In this document: piece by piece, positions 25,501-31,848 of the stretch
Layout: each line of letters starts with the position of its first letter
How positions within the stretch are numbered: position 1 is the stretch's first letter
Made by a program: the position numbers and the translations under genes
Assembly: GCA_963923035.1 (NCBI GenBank)
Contig: CAWUKT010000078.1
Coordinates: 1-33,814, forward strand
From: CAWUKT01 sp963923035
GTDB lineage: Bacteria; Bacteroidota; Bacteroidia; J057; JADKCL01
Length of the DNA stretch: 33,814 bases
Direction of reading: 5' to 3'
Notes under the pieces: generated by a model
Told to the model about the DNA's origin: nothing
What the model saw: only the letters and a program-made list of their open reading frames with translations
Database searches by the model: none

Positions 25501-26658
25501 GATCCGCAGTACTATATCCAGGGCACGCCCGGCCAGACCTATTACCTCCAGGTCTTTGACGATGGCGGTGACGATATCAACGAAGACTTCGGACTGTGTC
25601 TGACGGACCGTTGTGGCTCCGACAGCTGCCAGACGGCTACGCCGATGCAAGATGGCATCTGGTACTGCTGGGATACAGATGGCGCTACGGGTGAGACGCC
25701 CGGCGTTGATCCTGGCTATACCGAATGTGGCGATGGCTCCGCGCCTGACCACTCGGTTTATTTCAGCTATACCACCGATTCCTGCCCCACCATCATCCTG
25801 ACGGTTCAGGGAACCATTGGCGGTAGCTGTATCCTGAGCCAGCCGACCGATGGACTTTCCATCGCCATCTTCCAGGATGCGACGCCCTGTGACAATGCGC
25901 CGGACGCGCTGGTGGATTGTGAATTGACGGACGCCTGTGAGGGCACGAGCTACTTCTTTACCCGCGGCTATAACCTGCCGATTGGTACACAACTGATCAT
26001 TCAGTTGGATGGATTCCAGTTGACGGGGAATAACAATGGGCAAATCCGGATTGACGAAGTCTGTCCGTTGGATGTGGAATATGAATCCTTCGTGGCCTAC
26101 CGCGAGGGCGTGGTCCACGAACTGGAATGGGCGGTTTCGGATGCCGATGCGTTGCAGGGAACCTTCTTCATTGAGCGGAGCCTCGACGCGACCAACTTCC
26201 AGCAGATTGGGGAAGTGGACGGTCAATCCACTGCCAGCAGTGGTGGTTCGGCCAGTGGCAGCAACTCTGGCTACGACTACCGCTTTACGGATTACCAGCC
26301 GGTGCCCGGGCACAATTACTACCGACTGAACTTCCTCGACCAGAATGGCGAGCAGAGTTACAGCGAAGTGGTCGATGTCTACTTTGATGAGTTCACCGGC
26401 GTGCGGATTGTGGGCCTTTACCCCAACCCGGCGAGCGATCGGGTCACCCTCTCGACCTTTGTCGGTATGGAGGGAGAGTTCGAAGTGGAATTTGTCGATC
26501 TCTACGGAAAGGTCATTCGGACCGAAACGATGGAGTTTGAGGCTGGATTCAATGAAAAAGAATTCGTCCTCGACGATATCACGGGCGGCATGTATGTGAT
26601 TCGCCTCCGCGACCAGGCCAACCGTACCGAGGACCACATCAAATTTATCAAACAGTAG
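19594..26658 (+). CDS. Giant T9SS-secreted protein with about 13 PPC-like repeats
   Basis: A 2354-aa protein. A signal peptide (cleavage near LHAQ, residue 28) is followed by a Cys-rich N-terminal domain (about 29-180). Then come eleven clear and two divergent repeats of about 155 residues, opening with ND.IC and spaced near bases 20148, 20596, 21043, 21508, 21968, 22435, 22906, 23367, 23836, 24297, 24760, 25189 and 25611. Each contains NNFCA.. E.(N/G)EPN, (D/Q)(E/Q)TVWF.F, an acidic stretch, PCL.PNTTYYVQVDG and G.FDI.V.D. This beta-sandwich pattern resembles bacterial pre-peptidase C-terminal (PPC) domains and probably binds calcium. Residues from about 2270 (YPNPASDRV) to the end are a type A T9SS sorting domain, so the protein is exported and attached or released at the cell surface. 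Adhesion or matrix role is inferred. Confidence 0.93.
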   Translation: MRKRRNFTLRSFVFTFLAALLLTPSLHAQKRLRLVVYEEAVTGCSGCDGSGWYSSDNDHRMSWEGGNINNECHSFGDNNDPPRTNTDSYTLYDETFDCQPDWPGGNLTYTWFVDEADGLCGCAFGALTCSDNSQGQSFGFPVSTATGNINLPQQSVGGGGDCGCVTYTYRARWVITGSFLTEDYNNDLCNAGALGTLNFGGSLGLNNQSNQSPCDDCQSGEPNCSNDPSVWYQFTTGATVAQTINIEIDATGGGMDAWVGVYIDPGNCNTLNDLQQINTGSSIANPFGTSDASTTIDCPLPNTTYWIQVDGLDVTGSSGTFNVSVDDNNVSAGAHDDICDAFNLGTLNLGGTLQNNNFNNFCSGTQPGEPNPAAFAIDQTQWFTFTTGANIGTQTTLEALNDPLNRGDQIDLQIALYTSSNSTCTGSFTEIDSDYFTPPFGEEMTVECLQPNTTYYMQVDGSGLNVQGFFGVRIDDNGVAGATNDDICSAISLGTVPFGGSQTNNNMNNFCATIQTGEPNSPGCIYSIDQTIWVSFTTGASVGYEMTIASVSDPLNAGDNLDLQVSLLQSSNGTCTGTLTEVDCDYDPDVPGFWNGEDLVVECLQPNTTYFVQLDGSAINVEGYIGLTVTDDGIARAPNDLICNSTPLGTIPNAGNVTLNNQNNYCGGIEPGEPDPLSHDVEQTVWYSFVPPSSGSVEIELFNTGSDDIDLQLSVWESSDNTCTGLFSELDSYDDPLSFSIDGGQAMRLKCLDTTKTYYIQVDGWEDPLNILPLREGIFDISVDDYNVGPAPNDSICDAIPLGDPTGGSVTAPGVQTNFCANNIFDPIPSCFGTNRTVWYQFIAPSTGRVTIELESDPNNVGDYIDLQVSVWETVGDSCLGAISEVACDYNDLFEFPPFSRDEDILVTCLTPGRPYWIMVDGSDDPDEVDGFFNITVTEEPGPPPITNDSICGATAMGPVPGGGSINSGEQHNFCATVEPGEPVPAAFGLDQTVWYTFQAPPSGNVTLALDTDPNNRGDDIDLQVAVYESSDNTCNGTLSEVDSDYDPIILDEDLTVTCLDPGRTYFIQVDGSLLPPPPLPTVFVEGYFDITITEDPAFVPLPTNDSLCNAVDLGVPPTGLGTPIFSGSNFCATTEAGEQNVDNCSNFFNFICDETVWFYFTTNNNPGTISVEITNATGIDANINVYAAPGGVSCDFNDLQFIGDADNLLSFDVSLDLPCLDPNSVYFVQVDGGDVLGNFGTFDIQIIDDAVPQPQVAYDSICSAQALGVVASGGSTPTFAGNNLCAGEEPNEPNVSGLNDITDVLYDETVWFTFTTSATPGLVTVNVSNVQGGLAPGITAYLPANGTTCAFSDLTEIDNAQGILAGANVSLPLPCLQPNTTYYVQLDGLDVIGDDGTFDITVTDDGNPNSFPPNDDICNASNIGTVPVGGSTAAFPSNNFCATTESNEPNVSGCNVLSNPLCDETVWFTFTTPGTPGNTTVTVNNTVGIDATINVYAANPQGSCNFSDLTLLENGDDLLSSDVSVTIPCLRPNTTYYVQVDGVDILGDNGTFDITVSDDGTMNAYPPNDSICNATPMGVVPSGGTSPTISSFNFCATTEPNEPNVDNCATVSALTCDETVWFEFTTSATPGEITVTVDNTVGIDANIDVYLAPPPVSCNFNSLVQIASADNLLSTDVSLDLPCLTPNTTYYVQVDGLDVFGDQGTFDITVTDNGVPTGSPTNDNICSRQYIGDLNSGPIGPVNGTNDCATVEPNEPNVGNNDETVWYSFVAPTSGQAFIDVNSISGIDVNFNLYHNSGGCIFDSLYQVGGNANDLLSFDADLAEDCLIPGDTYMVQIDGVDILGDFGDFTISITDPQPTFSGPSNDDCGGAIPLPIGTEPCQGSGNWNVFNYGDPTVSLNNNFVQGCGDNCGDVWFSFTMPASGTVLMEGNDDYGFLGLNNSELAVAAYEGPCNNLTPTNCDVGGTFSDPQYYIQGTPGQTYYLQVFDDGGDDINEDFGLCLTDRCGSDSCQTATPMQDGIWYCWDTDGATGETPGVDPGYTECGDGSAPDHSVYFSYTTDSCPTIILTVQGTIGGSCILSQPTDGLSIAIFQDATPCDNAPDALVDCELTDACEGTSYFFTRGYNLPIGTQLIIQLDGFQLTGNNNGQIRIDEVCPLDVEYESFVAYREGVVHELEWAVSDADALQGTFFIERSLDATNFQQIGEVDGQSTASSGGSASGSNSGYDYRFTDYQPVPGHNYYRLNFLDQNGEQSYSEVVDVYFDEFTGVRIVGLYPNPASDRVTLSTFVGMEGEFEVEFVDLYGKVIRTETMEFEAGFNEKEFVLDDITGGMYVIRLRDQANRTEDHIKFIKQ
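20148..25610 (+). repeat. Tandem protein-coding repeats of about 460 bp
   Basis: Twelve repeat units within the giant gene with start-to-start spacing between about 429 and 471 bases; a thirteenth, very divergent unit begins near 25611. Units 7-10 are the most alike (shared NNFCATTE, EPNV and DETVWF segments), while units 1, 12 and 13 are more diverged. The DNA copies differ enough that they are best seen at protein level. Confidence 0.85.
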
Positions 26659-26670
26659 GGCTTGCTTCCT

Positions 26671-26708
26671 TAAAAACGCCCGATTCGTCTACGGATCGGG
26701 CGTTTTTA
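26671..26708. terminator. Strong bidirectional terminator after the giant gene
   Basis: TAAAAACGCCCGAT (26671-26684) and ATCGGGCGTTTTTA (26695-26708) form a perfect 14-bp stem with a 10-base loop, with T-tracts on both strands. Confidence 0.92.
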
Positions 26709-27025
26709 GTAGGGACAGATTTTTCGGATTCCAATCCTTAAATACTTACAGGACCGTTTCGGACCAAGATTCAACAATTCTCATTTTTCCGACGGATCGC
26801 TTTCGTTCTAACCTTTTCCCATTACGAATAATCAATATATCCATCCAAATGCCAATGATCTCACACCAAAGCGGGTAATTTTCCCTAGTCCAATAGCCCA
26901 ATTTTCTTACATTTTTTATATATTGAGAGACTCAACAGGAACGGCCCACTAATTACATTGCTACATACGTTTTTTTCTGGTAGGTCTTCCTGATCGTAAG
27001 TCATTAATTACTAACCGGTTTAGTC
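26709..27025. other. AT-rich non-coding region
   Basis: 317 bases, clearly richer in A/T than the surroundings (for example TTTTTTATATATTGAG near 26912). An AACCGGTT palindrome lies near 27013, just before the next start. I find no gene and no exact -7 box. Confidence 0.45.
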
Positions 27026-27346
27026 ATGCTGAAAGTACTAGGTCTATTCGCAGCTGTATGTATGGTTAGCCTCCACCTGAACGCTAGCCCCCTCCCCGTC
27101 GAAAGTCAGGAATGTCAATATTCCCTTGAATTTTCGGTAAAGGATTTGTCAATTCCTCAATCCACAGTCGACCTCATCCTGAAAGAAAGCTCTAAAATCC
27201 TCAAGATTTCCTATCTGGATTTGTGTGCTGCCTATGACAAGGATGATCTGACAATTACCAAGATGGTCACCACGCTCGGAAAAACTGCGTATGAGGTCCA
27301 GATTGGTTCGTGTTCGCTGTGTATTCTTGAAGACGATATTCTTTGA
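27026..27346 (+). CDS. Small exported protein, unknown function
   Basis: A 106-aa protein with signal peptide (cleavage near LNAS, residue 21) and a mature part with four Cys (ECQYS, DLCAA, GSCSLC) that could form disulfides. Base composition is lower in GC than neighbouring genes, and its upstream region is AT-rich, so it may be recently acquired or fast-evolving. A terminator follows closely. No family recognised. Confidence 0.65.
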   Translation: MLKVLGLFAAVCMVSLHLNASPLPVESQECQYSLEFSVKDLSIPQSTVDLILKESSKILKISYLDLCAAYDKDDLTITKMVTTLGKTAYEVQIGSCSLCILEDDIL

Positions 27347-27380
27347 CGAATCCCGAGAATTTATACTGACAACGAAAAGG

Positions 27381-27405
27381 AAGGGCTGCCATCGGTGGCC
27401 TTTTT
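27381..27405 (+). terminator. Terminator after the small exported protein gene
   Basis: GGCTGCC (27384-27390) and GGTGGCC (27394-27400) pair with two G-U pairs around ATC, extended by AAG/TTT, then the T-tract TTTTT. Confidence 0.65.
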
Positions 27406-27415
27406 CATTTCCCCC

Positions 27416-28537
27416 CTACCGAAAATCCTGAAAGCGGTACACCTTGGCGGTCTCTCCTACGATGATGCAGTGGACGCGTTCCTTCGCCCTCACCCGAGGG
27501 TCTAAGAAATCCACCCCGTAGTAAATTTCGTCGTCCACGCTCTTGTACCACGCAAATTCGTCGACAGAATAGTCAAAGTTGATCCCGGTCGGCTCGGCCA
27601 GGATTTCAGGTTCGTTTACAATTTTTTGCCAGGTTTCCCAGGAGGTTTCGATCATGGGAAAATGGGCCACGGTCTCGCCGCGGGCCGGGCCGTGAATACA
27701 TTTACCGTAAACCTGAGACCAAACGCTTTCGGAGGCGCGGTCATAGAGGATCAGGTTGTTGTTGTGGAGCAATCCAGCGACCCCAAACGTGGTCAGCCCT
27801 TGTTGGGTCTCGGCATCCCAAATGGTGGAAGTTCCTGCGAGCGGGCACCAAGCCACGGTGATGTCTTCTCCGCCGAGCTGATCGTTGACGATCTCGTGGT
27901 AGTTGAGGATGGCGTGGGGATAGGCCCGCGCCGCGCCGTTGATGGAGGTTCCGATCACCAGGTCCTTGGAGCCCAGGAAAAATCCATCCAGAAAATCGCG
28001 CTGTTTGAAAACGAGGTATTCGGGATTGTCGATGGCGGGAATGGCGTTCCAGGACGATCCCCAGAAGAGATTGTCGGTGGGAATGTCCCAATCCGGGTCC
28101 TCCGTGAGGTTCAATACCGGGCTGCTCGTCCCAGCTCCATAAATCTCCACCCCGGGATACATTGCTCCCGCGACAAACCAATACGCCATCATGCTATAAG
28201 TCGGCGTCAGGCGCTGGCCCGTCCGAGGGCCGTTGATCGCCTGTCCAAATACATCCCAAACATTCCCTTCATTGTCCACCAGCATCTGAGGCAATGATTG
28301 CTGGGTCGATTTGAATTCCAGCAAGGTTCCATCGGGGAGGCGGCGCTCGTAGGAAACCAGCAAATTCAGGGCTTCGCTGCCAGCCACCACCACTTCTTGC
28401 CCCGCTACCACATCCTCTACGACCACAAAACGGTCCACCATCGGAGTTGGGGACGCCTCTGGAATCACCTCTTCTCGCTGACAGCCCAATATGGCAGTCA
28501 GGAGCAGCAATGCGGTCAACCAAACTGAATTTTTCAT
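27416..28537 (-). CDS. DUF3179-domain lipoprotein
   Basis: A 373-aa protein with lipobox (AILGC, Cys19). The core matches DUF3179: GTSINGAARAYPHAILNYHE, then IVND..GG, VAWCPLAGTSTIW and the later GKCIHGPARG. The family is common in Bacteroidota and archaea, has no established activity and is exported. The Cys in AWCPLAGT corresponds to the conserved CPLCGT site, with the second Cys replaced by Ala. A TAACTTG -7 box lies eight bases before the start. Converges with the small exported gene. Confidence 0.9.
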   Translation of the reverse strand: MKNSVWLTALLLLTAILGCQREEVIPEASPTPMVDRFVVVEDVVAGQEVVVAGSEALNLLVSYERRLPDGTLLEFKSTQQSLPQMLVDNEGNVWDVFGQAINGPRTGQRLTPTYSMMAYWFVAGAMYPGVEIYGAGTSSPVLNLTEDPDWDIPTDNLFWGSSWNAIPAIDNPEYLVFKQRDFLDGFFLGSKDLVIGTSINGAARAYPHAILNYHEIVNDQLGGEDITVAWCPLAGTSTIWDAETQQGLTTFGVAGLLHNNNLILYDRASESVWSQVYGKCIHGPARGETVAHFPMIETSWETWQKIVNEPEILAEPTGINFDYSVDEFAWYKSVDDEIYYGVDFLDPRVRAKERVHCIIVGETAKVYRFQDFR

Positions 28538-28545
28538 GCTGAGCT

Positions 28546-28552
28546 CAAGTTA
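28546..28552 (-). promoter_or_regulatory. Candidate -7 box of the DUF3179 gene
   Basis: On the minus strand TAACTTG is followed by eight bases and the ATG. It is identical to the box before the enoyl-CoA hydratase gene. No TTG is seen 19-21 bases upstream. Confidence 0.35.
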
Positions 28553-28577
28553 CCTTATAAATATCGGACTTCTTTCC

Positions 28578-28607
28578 GACCCATGTTGTTCAATCCTTGA
28601 CAAAAAA
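28578..28607. repeat. Direct repeat, copy A (30 bp)
   Basis: Begins GACCCATGTTGTTCAATCC and ends CTTGACAAAAAA. It matches copy B at 30650-30680 with two substitutions in the first 25 bases and one inserted T. It lies upstream of the nucleotidyltransferase gene. Confidence 0.85.
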
Positions 28608-28730
28608 GGAGTTCCAATGGACGGGTATCAAAAAGTCCATTGACAGAAGGTTCATGATGGAGCTGGAGGGGTGGAGGGAAAAAGTCACCGTCGGGCCCCA
28701 TTCTTGATTTTCCCGCAACCGAATAATGGC

Positions 28731-28737
28731 TAATTTC
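28731..28737 (+). promoter_or_regulatory. Candidate -7 box of the nucleotidyltransferase gene
   Basis: TAATTTC lies four bases before the ATG at 28742, similar in sequence and placement to the TAATTTG boxes of the cytochrome and pfkA genes. Confidence 0.3.
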
Positions 28738-28741
28738 AGCT

Positions 28742-29494
28742 ATGGAAATTTCACCGCGGTCGGTCCACAGCCTTGTGCTGGCGGCAGGAAAGGGCAGTCG
28801 AATGAAAAGCAACTTGCCCAAGCCTTTGGTTCCTTTGGAGGGGAAACCCTTGCTGGGGTACCTTCTGGATGCCCTGGAAGTCAGCGCTGTAGCCGCCCAA
28901 TGGGTAGTCGTAGGGCACCAAGGAGACTTGGTGAAAGAATTTGTGGGAGATCGGGCGGCCTGTGTATGGCAGCCCGAACGGCTCGGCACCGCGCACGCGG
29001 TGGAATGCGCATTGCCCCGGCTCCCTGAATCCTGCGACGACCTCCTGGTATTTGTTGGAGACAGCCCTCTCATTCGCCCCCAAACCATTCAGCGTCTCGT
29101 CCAGCGCCACCATTCCACCCGTGCCGCTTGTGCCTTCCTGACCGCAACCTTCGGCCAGCATTTTCCCTACGCCCGCGTCATCACCGAGCAGGATCAGCTC
29201 GTCAAAGTGGTGGAAGAGCGCGATGCAACGGAGGCAGAAAAAGAGGTTCGGGAATACCTCAGCTCGCATTTCATTTTCCAAAAACAGGCCCTGGATCGGT
29301 TTATTCCCCTCATTTCCCCTCATCCCCGCACCGCCGAACGATACCTCACCGACGCGATCGACCTGTTGATGGAAGCGGGGGAAACCGTCACCTTTGAAAA
29401 AATCGACGATTACCGGGAATTGGTGGGTCTCAATACTCCACAAGATCTCGCCTGGGCCGCCCAACTCCTCCAAAACGATCCGCAATGGGCTTAA
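28742..29494 (+). CDS. Sugar-1-phosphate nucleotidyltransferase (GlmU N-domain-like)
   Basis: A 250-aa protein with the nucleotidyltransferase fold: signature LAAGKGSRM (13-21) followed by PKPL (26-29), GTAHAVE near residue 82 and GDSPLI near 106. This resembles the pyrophosphorylase half of GlmU (UTP plus GlcNAc-1-phosphate gives UDP-GlcNAc), but the acetyltransferase half is missing, so the sugar is not certain. The last ten bases overlap the kinase gene, indicating tight coupling. Together the pair could turn a free sugar into a nucleotide sugar. Confidence 0.88.
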   Translation: MEISPRSVHSLVLAAGKGSRMKSNLPKPLVPLEGKPLLGYLLDALEVSAVAAQWVVVGHQGDLVKEFVGDRAACVWQPERLGTAHAVECALPRLPESCDDLLVFVGDSPLIRPQTIQRLVQRHHSTRAACAFLTATFGQHFPYARVITEQDQLVKVVEERDATEAEKEVREYLSSHFIFQKQALDRFIPLISPHPRTAERYLTDAIDLLMEAGETVTFEKIDDYRELVGLNTPQDLAWAAQLLQNDPQWA

Positions 29495-30651
29495 AATCTC
29501 AAATCGAAGCGACCTGGCACGGATTTCACCGGCAATTCCTGATGGTTCCGCAGGTGCTGACCTTTGCGCCCGGACGCATCAACCTCATCGGGGACCATAC
29601 CGACTATTCGGGGGGGCTGGCCCTCCCGGCTCCGATCGACCGTTATATCACAGTCGCCGCCAATGTGATGCCAGCGATTCCCGGCGGCCAGCTGCGTGTC
29701 TACGCAGTCGAATATGACGAGTTGTGGGAGTGGAAAGGAGGCGATGAATTGCCTGAAGACTTGTGGAAACGCTTTGTGGGAGGGGCCTATACGCTCTGGC
29801 GGGAGCAATTTGGCCGGGATACCGGTTTTGAAATTTACCTCCACGGGACCATTCCGCAGGGAGCGGGGTTGAGCTCCTCCGCCGCATTGGAAATCGCCTT
29901 GCTCAAGGCCATGATGGCCGCGACTTCGACTTCCCTCCTCCCCCTCGACCTCTGTAAATTGGCCCAGCAGGTCGAACATCGATTTTTGGGGCTGGAATCA
30001 GGCCTGTTGGATCAGATGGCGGTCGTATTCGGGAAAAAAGACCAGCTCTTGCAAATCGATTTTCAGTCCTTGGAAATGGATTATCTCCCGGTGCCGGAAT
30101 TAGAAGCGGTCTGGGTCGTGGTAGATTCAGCGGTGGAAAGGTCCCTGGCGGGGAGTGGTTACCAACAGCGGGTAGAAGAAATGCGGCAAGCCCTGGCGGA
30201 ACTCAAAGCGCAACGGTTGCCCGTGAACCACTGGCGGGAAGTTGATTCCCAGCATATTCCGCGGCTTCCCGATCCGCTCGGTCGACGTGTTCGCCATTAT
30301 AGCACTGAAAACAATAGGGTCCGGGACTTTTCCGAGGCGTTGTCCCAGGGCGACCTGCACCTGGCCGGGGCCTTGCTCAATGCAAGTCACGCCAGCTTGC
30401 GGGACGATTATGGTTCCAGCTGCGCGGAATGTGACCATTTGCAGTTCCACGCCGCCAACATTGACGGCTGCTACGGCAGTCGAATCATGGGCGGGGGATT
30501 CGGCGGCTGCACCCTGAATTTGGTTGCCAAGGACAGGGTGGACTACTTCAAAGCGGTTTTGTTGCCGCGCTACGGAGGCGATTGGGGCATCCAAGCCAGG
30601 GCCTGGGCGGTCGAATTGGCACATGGAGCTGGGGTTTGGCCTATCGTCTGA
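29485..30651 (+). CDS. galK: Galactokinase-family GHMP sugar kinase
   Basis: A 388-aa kinase of normal galactokinase length. It has the galactokinase signature PGRINLIGDHTDYSGG (29-44), the ATP-binding GAGLSSSAALE (about 121-131), a LLDQM segment holding the catalytic Asp and the C-terminal GGGFGGC (from about residue 337). In the signature, Asp37 replaces the Glu normally found (GEHTDY), a residue that contacts the sugar 6-hydroxyl in known galactokinases, so the substrate may differ from galactose. It overlaps the nucleotidyltransferase gene by ten bases. The symbol is given by family; no galT or galE is nearby. Confidence 0.85.
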   Translation: MGLKSQIEATWHGFHRQFLMVPQVLTFAPGRINLIGDHTDYSGGLALPAPIDRYITVAANVMPAIPGGQLRVYAVEYDELWEWKGGDELPEDLWKRFVGGAYTLWREQFGRDTGFEIYLHGTIPQGAGLSSSAALEIALLKAMMAATSTSLLPLDLCKLAQQVEHRFLGLESGLLDQMAVVFGKKDQLLQIDFQSLEMDYLPVPELEAVWVVVDSAVERSLAGSGYQQRVEEMRQALAELKAQRLPVNHWREVDSQHIPRLPDPLGRRVRHYSTENNRVRDFSEALSQGDLHLAGALLNASHASLRDDYGSSCAECDHLQFHAANIDGCYGSRIMGGGFGGCTLNLVAKDRVDYFKAVLLPRYGGDWGIQARAWAVELAHGAGVWPIV

Positions 30652-30680
30652 CCCATTTTGTTCAGTCCTTGACATAAAAA
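30650..30680. repeat. Direct repeat, copy B (31 bp)
   Basis: Begins within the kinase stop codon (TGA at 30649-30651): GACCCATTTTGTTCAGTCC, then TTGACATAAAAA. It is near-identical and in the same orientation as copy A at 28578-28607, so the two copies bracket the two-gene sugar unit. Confidence 0.85.
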
Positions 30681-30695
30681 CCCGGAAAAACCGGG
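30681..30695. terminator. Short hairpin after the kinase gene
   Basis: CCCGG and CCGGG pair around AAAAA, with AAAAA in front and CATCTTT behind. It is short but well placed to end the kinase transcript; on the minus strand it has a better T-tract. Confidence 0.45.
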
Positions 30696-30819
30696 CATCT
30701 TTGATCTGTAAGCTGGAGCTCGTACCCTATCACACCCCGAAGGGCAACTTATACGGCTCTTCAACGGAGTTCCAGTGCAAGAGAAAAGGCATACTCGTTC
30801 ACAATAATCAAAGAGCGTT

Positions 30820-31500
30820 ATGGCAGACCGTTCAAAACTCTGGTACCTGGAAAACTTCAATTTGCTGGAAGGCCTCTCTGCGGATGAAATGAAGCAGTTT
30901 GCGGAAAAAACCGTGATGACAGAGAGCAAAAAGGGACAATTCATCTATTTCCCCGAAGACCCTTCCCGTTCCCTGTTCTTCTTAAAGGAAGGGCGGGTCA
31001 AGATCGGGAACTTGTCTCCGGATGGCCGCGAAACGATCAAAGCCATTCTACAACCGGGGGAAGTGTTTGGAGAATTGTCCTTGGCGGGAGAGGAACAACG
31101 GGAGGATTTCGCCCAGGCGCTGGACAGCAAGGTAAAAATCTGCGCGGTGAGTGTGGAGGAGATGGAAAGTCTGATGGAGCAGAATCCCCACATGAGCCTG
31201 AAAGTCACCAAGCTCATTGGGTGGCGCTTGCGGAAGATGGAGCGCAGATTTAAGGCATTGATTTTCAAAGATGCTCGTACCCGCATCATTGATTTTATCC
31301 GTGAAATGGCCGAGGAGACGGGAACCAAAGTGGGAGACGAAACGTTGATTCGTCACCACCTCACCCACCAGGACATTGCGAACCTGACGGCGAGTTCCCG
31401 GCAGACGGTCACCACGGTATTCAATGAATTGAAGCGGCGGAATGTGATCAATTTCGAACGAAAACGCATTCTGGTCCGCGACCTAACCAAGTTGAAATGA
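30820..31500 (+). CDS. Crp/Fnr-family transcriptional regulator
   Basis: A 226-aa DNA-binding regulator. Residues about 10-125 are a cyclic-nucleotide-binding-like beta-roll (PGEVFGELSL at 79-88), then a dimer helix (about 125-150) and a C-terminal winged helix (LTHQDIANLTASSRQTVTTV at 181-200). The only Cys is Cys108, so no FNR-type iron-sulfur cluster is expected. The phosphate-binding part of the pocket lacks the classical R-(S/T)-A and reads EEQREDFAQA, so cAMP binding is doubtful. The stop overlaps the next start by four bases (ATGA). Confidence 0.93.
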   Translation: MADRSKLWYLENFNLLEGLSADEMKQFAEKTVMTESKKGQFIYFPEDPSRSLFFLKEGRVKIGNLSPDGRETIKAILQPGEVFGELSLAGEEQREDFAQALDSKVKICAVSVEEMESLMEQNPHMSLKVTKLIGWRLRKMERRFKALIFKDARTRIIDFIREMAEETGTKVGDETLIRHHLTHQDIANLTASSRQTVTTVFNELKRRNVINFERKRILVRDLTKLK

Positions 31501-31718
31501 AGTATACGCTTTACATTACAGATCATTGTACGAGTTGCAGGAAGGTGTTGACCTACCTGAAGACCACTCCGGTCGAGTTTGCGGCCATCAATCTGGATGC
31601 TCCGGGTCAGGAGTGGCCGGACCGGGTGATGATAGTGCCGGCTTTGGTGCAGGAAAACCGCCTGTTGGCGGTGGGACCGGACATTCAGGACTATATCGAA
31701 CGCAAGTTATCGGCATAA
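31497..31718 (+). CDS. Glutaredoxin/thioredoxin-fold mini-protein
   Basis: A 73-aa protein, short for a glutaredoxin, with active-site-like CTSC (11-14) after the first strand (YTLYITDH) and a cis-Pro segment (MIVPAL, Pro48). It is translationally coupled to the Crp/Fnr regulator through an ATGA overlap. A role in thiol redox control alongside the regulator is plausible but inferred. A strong terminator follows. Confidence 0.85.
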   Translation: MKYTLYITDHCTSCRKVLTYLKTTPVEFAAINLDAPGQEWPDRVMIVPALVQENRLLAVGPDIQDYIERKLSA

Positions 31719-31759
31719 GACATATATCATTTCGAATCTTAGACTGGCTTTTGGAGTAG

Positions 31760-31787
31760 GCGCGATGGAATTCATCGCGCTTTTTTT
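31760..31787 (+). terminator. Intrinsic terminator of the regulator/redoxin pair
   Basis: GCGCGATG (31760-31767) and CATCGCGC (31773-31780) form a perfect 8-bp stem around GAATT, followed by seven T residues. Confidence 0.93.
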
Positions 31788-31848
31788 GGCCCCCTTGAAG
31801 AATGTCTATCCTTTGACAATTATATCCGGCAACATTGGTGACCTTTAA

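Noticed and set aside
28578..30680. Insertion sequence or composite transposon
   Set aside because: No transposase, no terminal inverted repeats and no evident target duplication other than the direct repeats themselves.
30820..31500. Oxygen-sensing FNR with iron-sulfur cluster
   Set aside because: Only one Cys in the protein and none in an N-terminal cluster.
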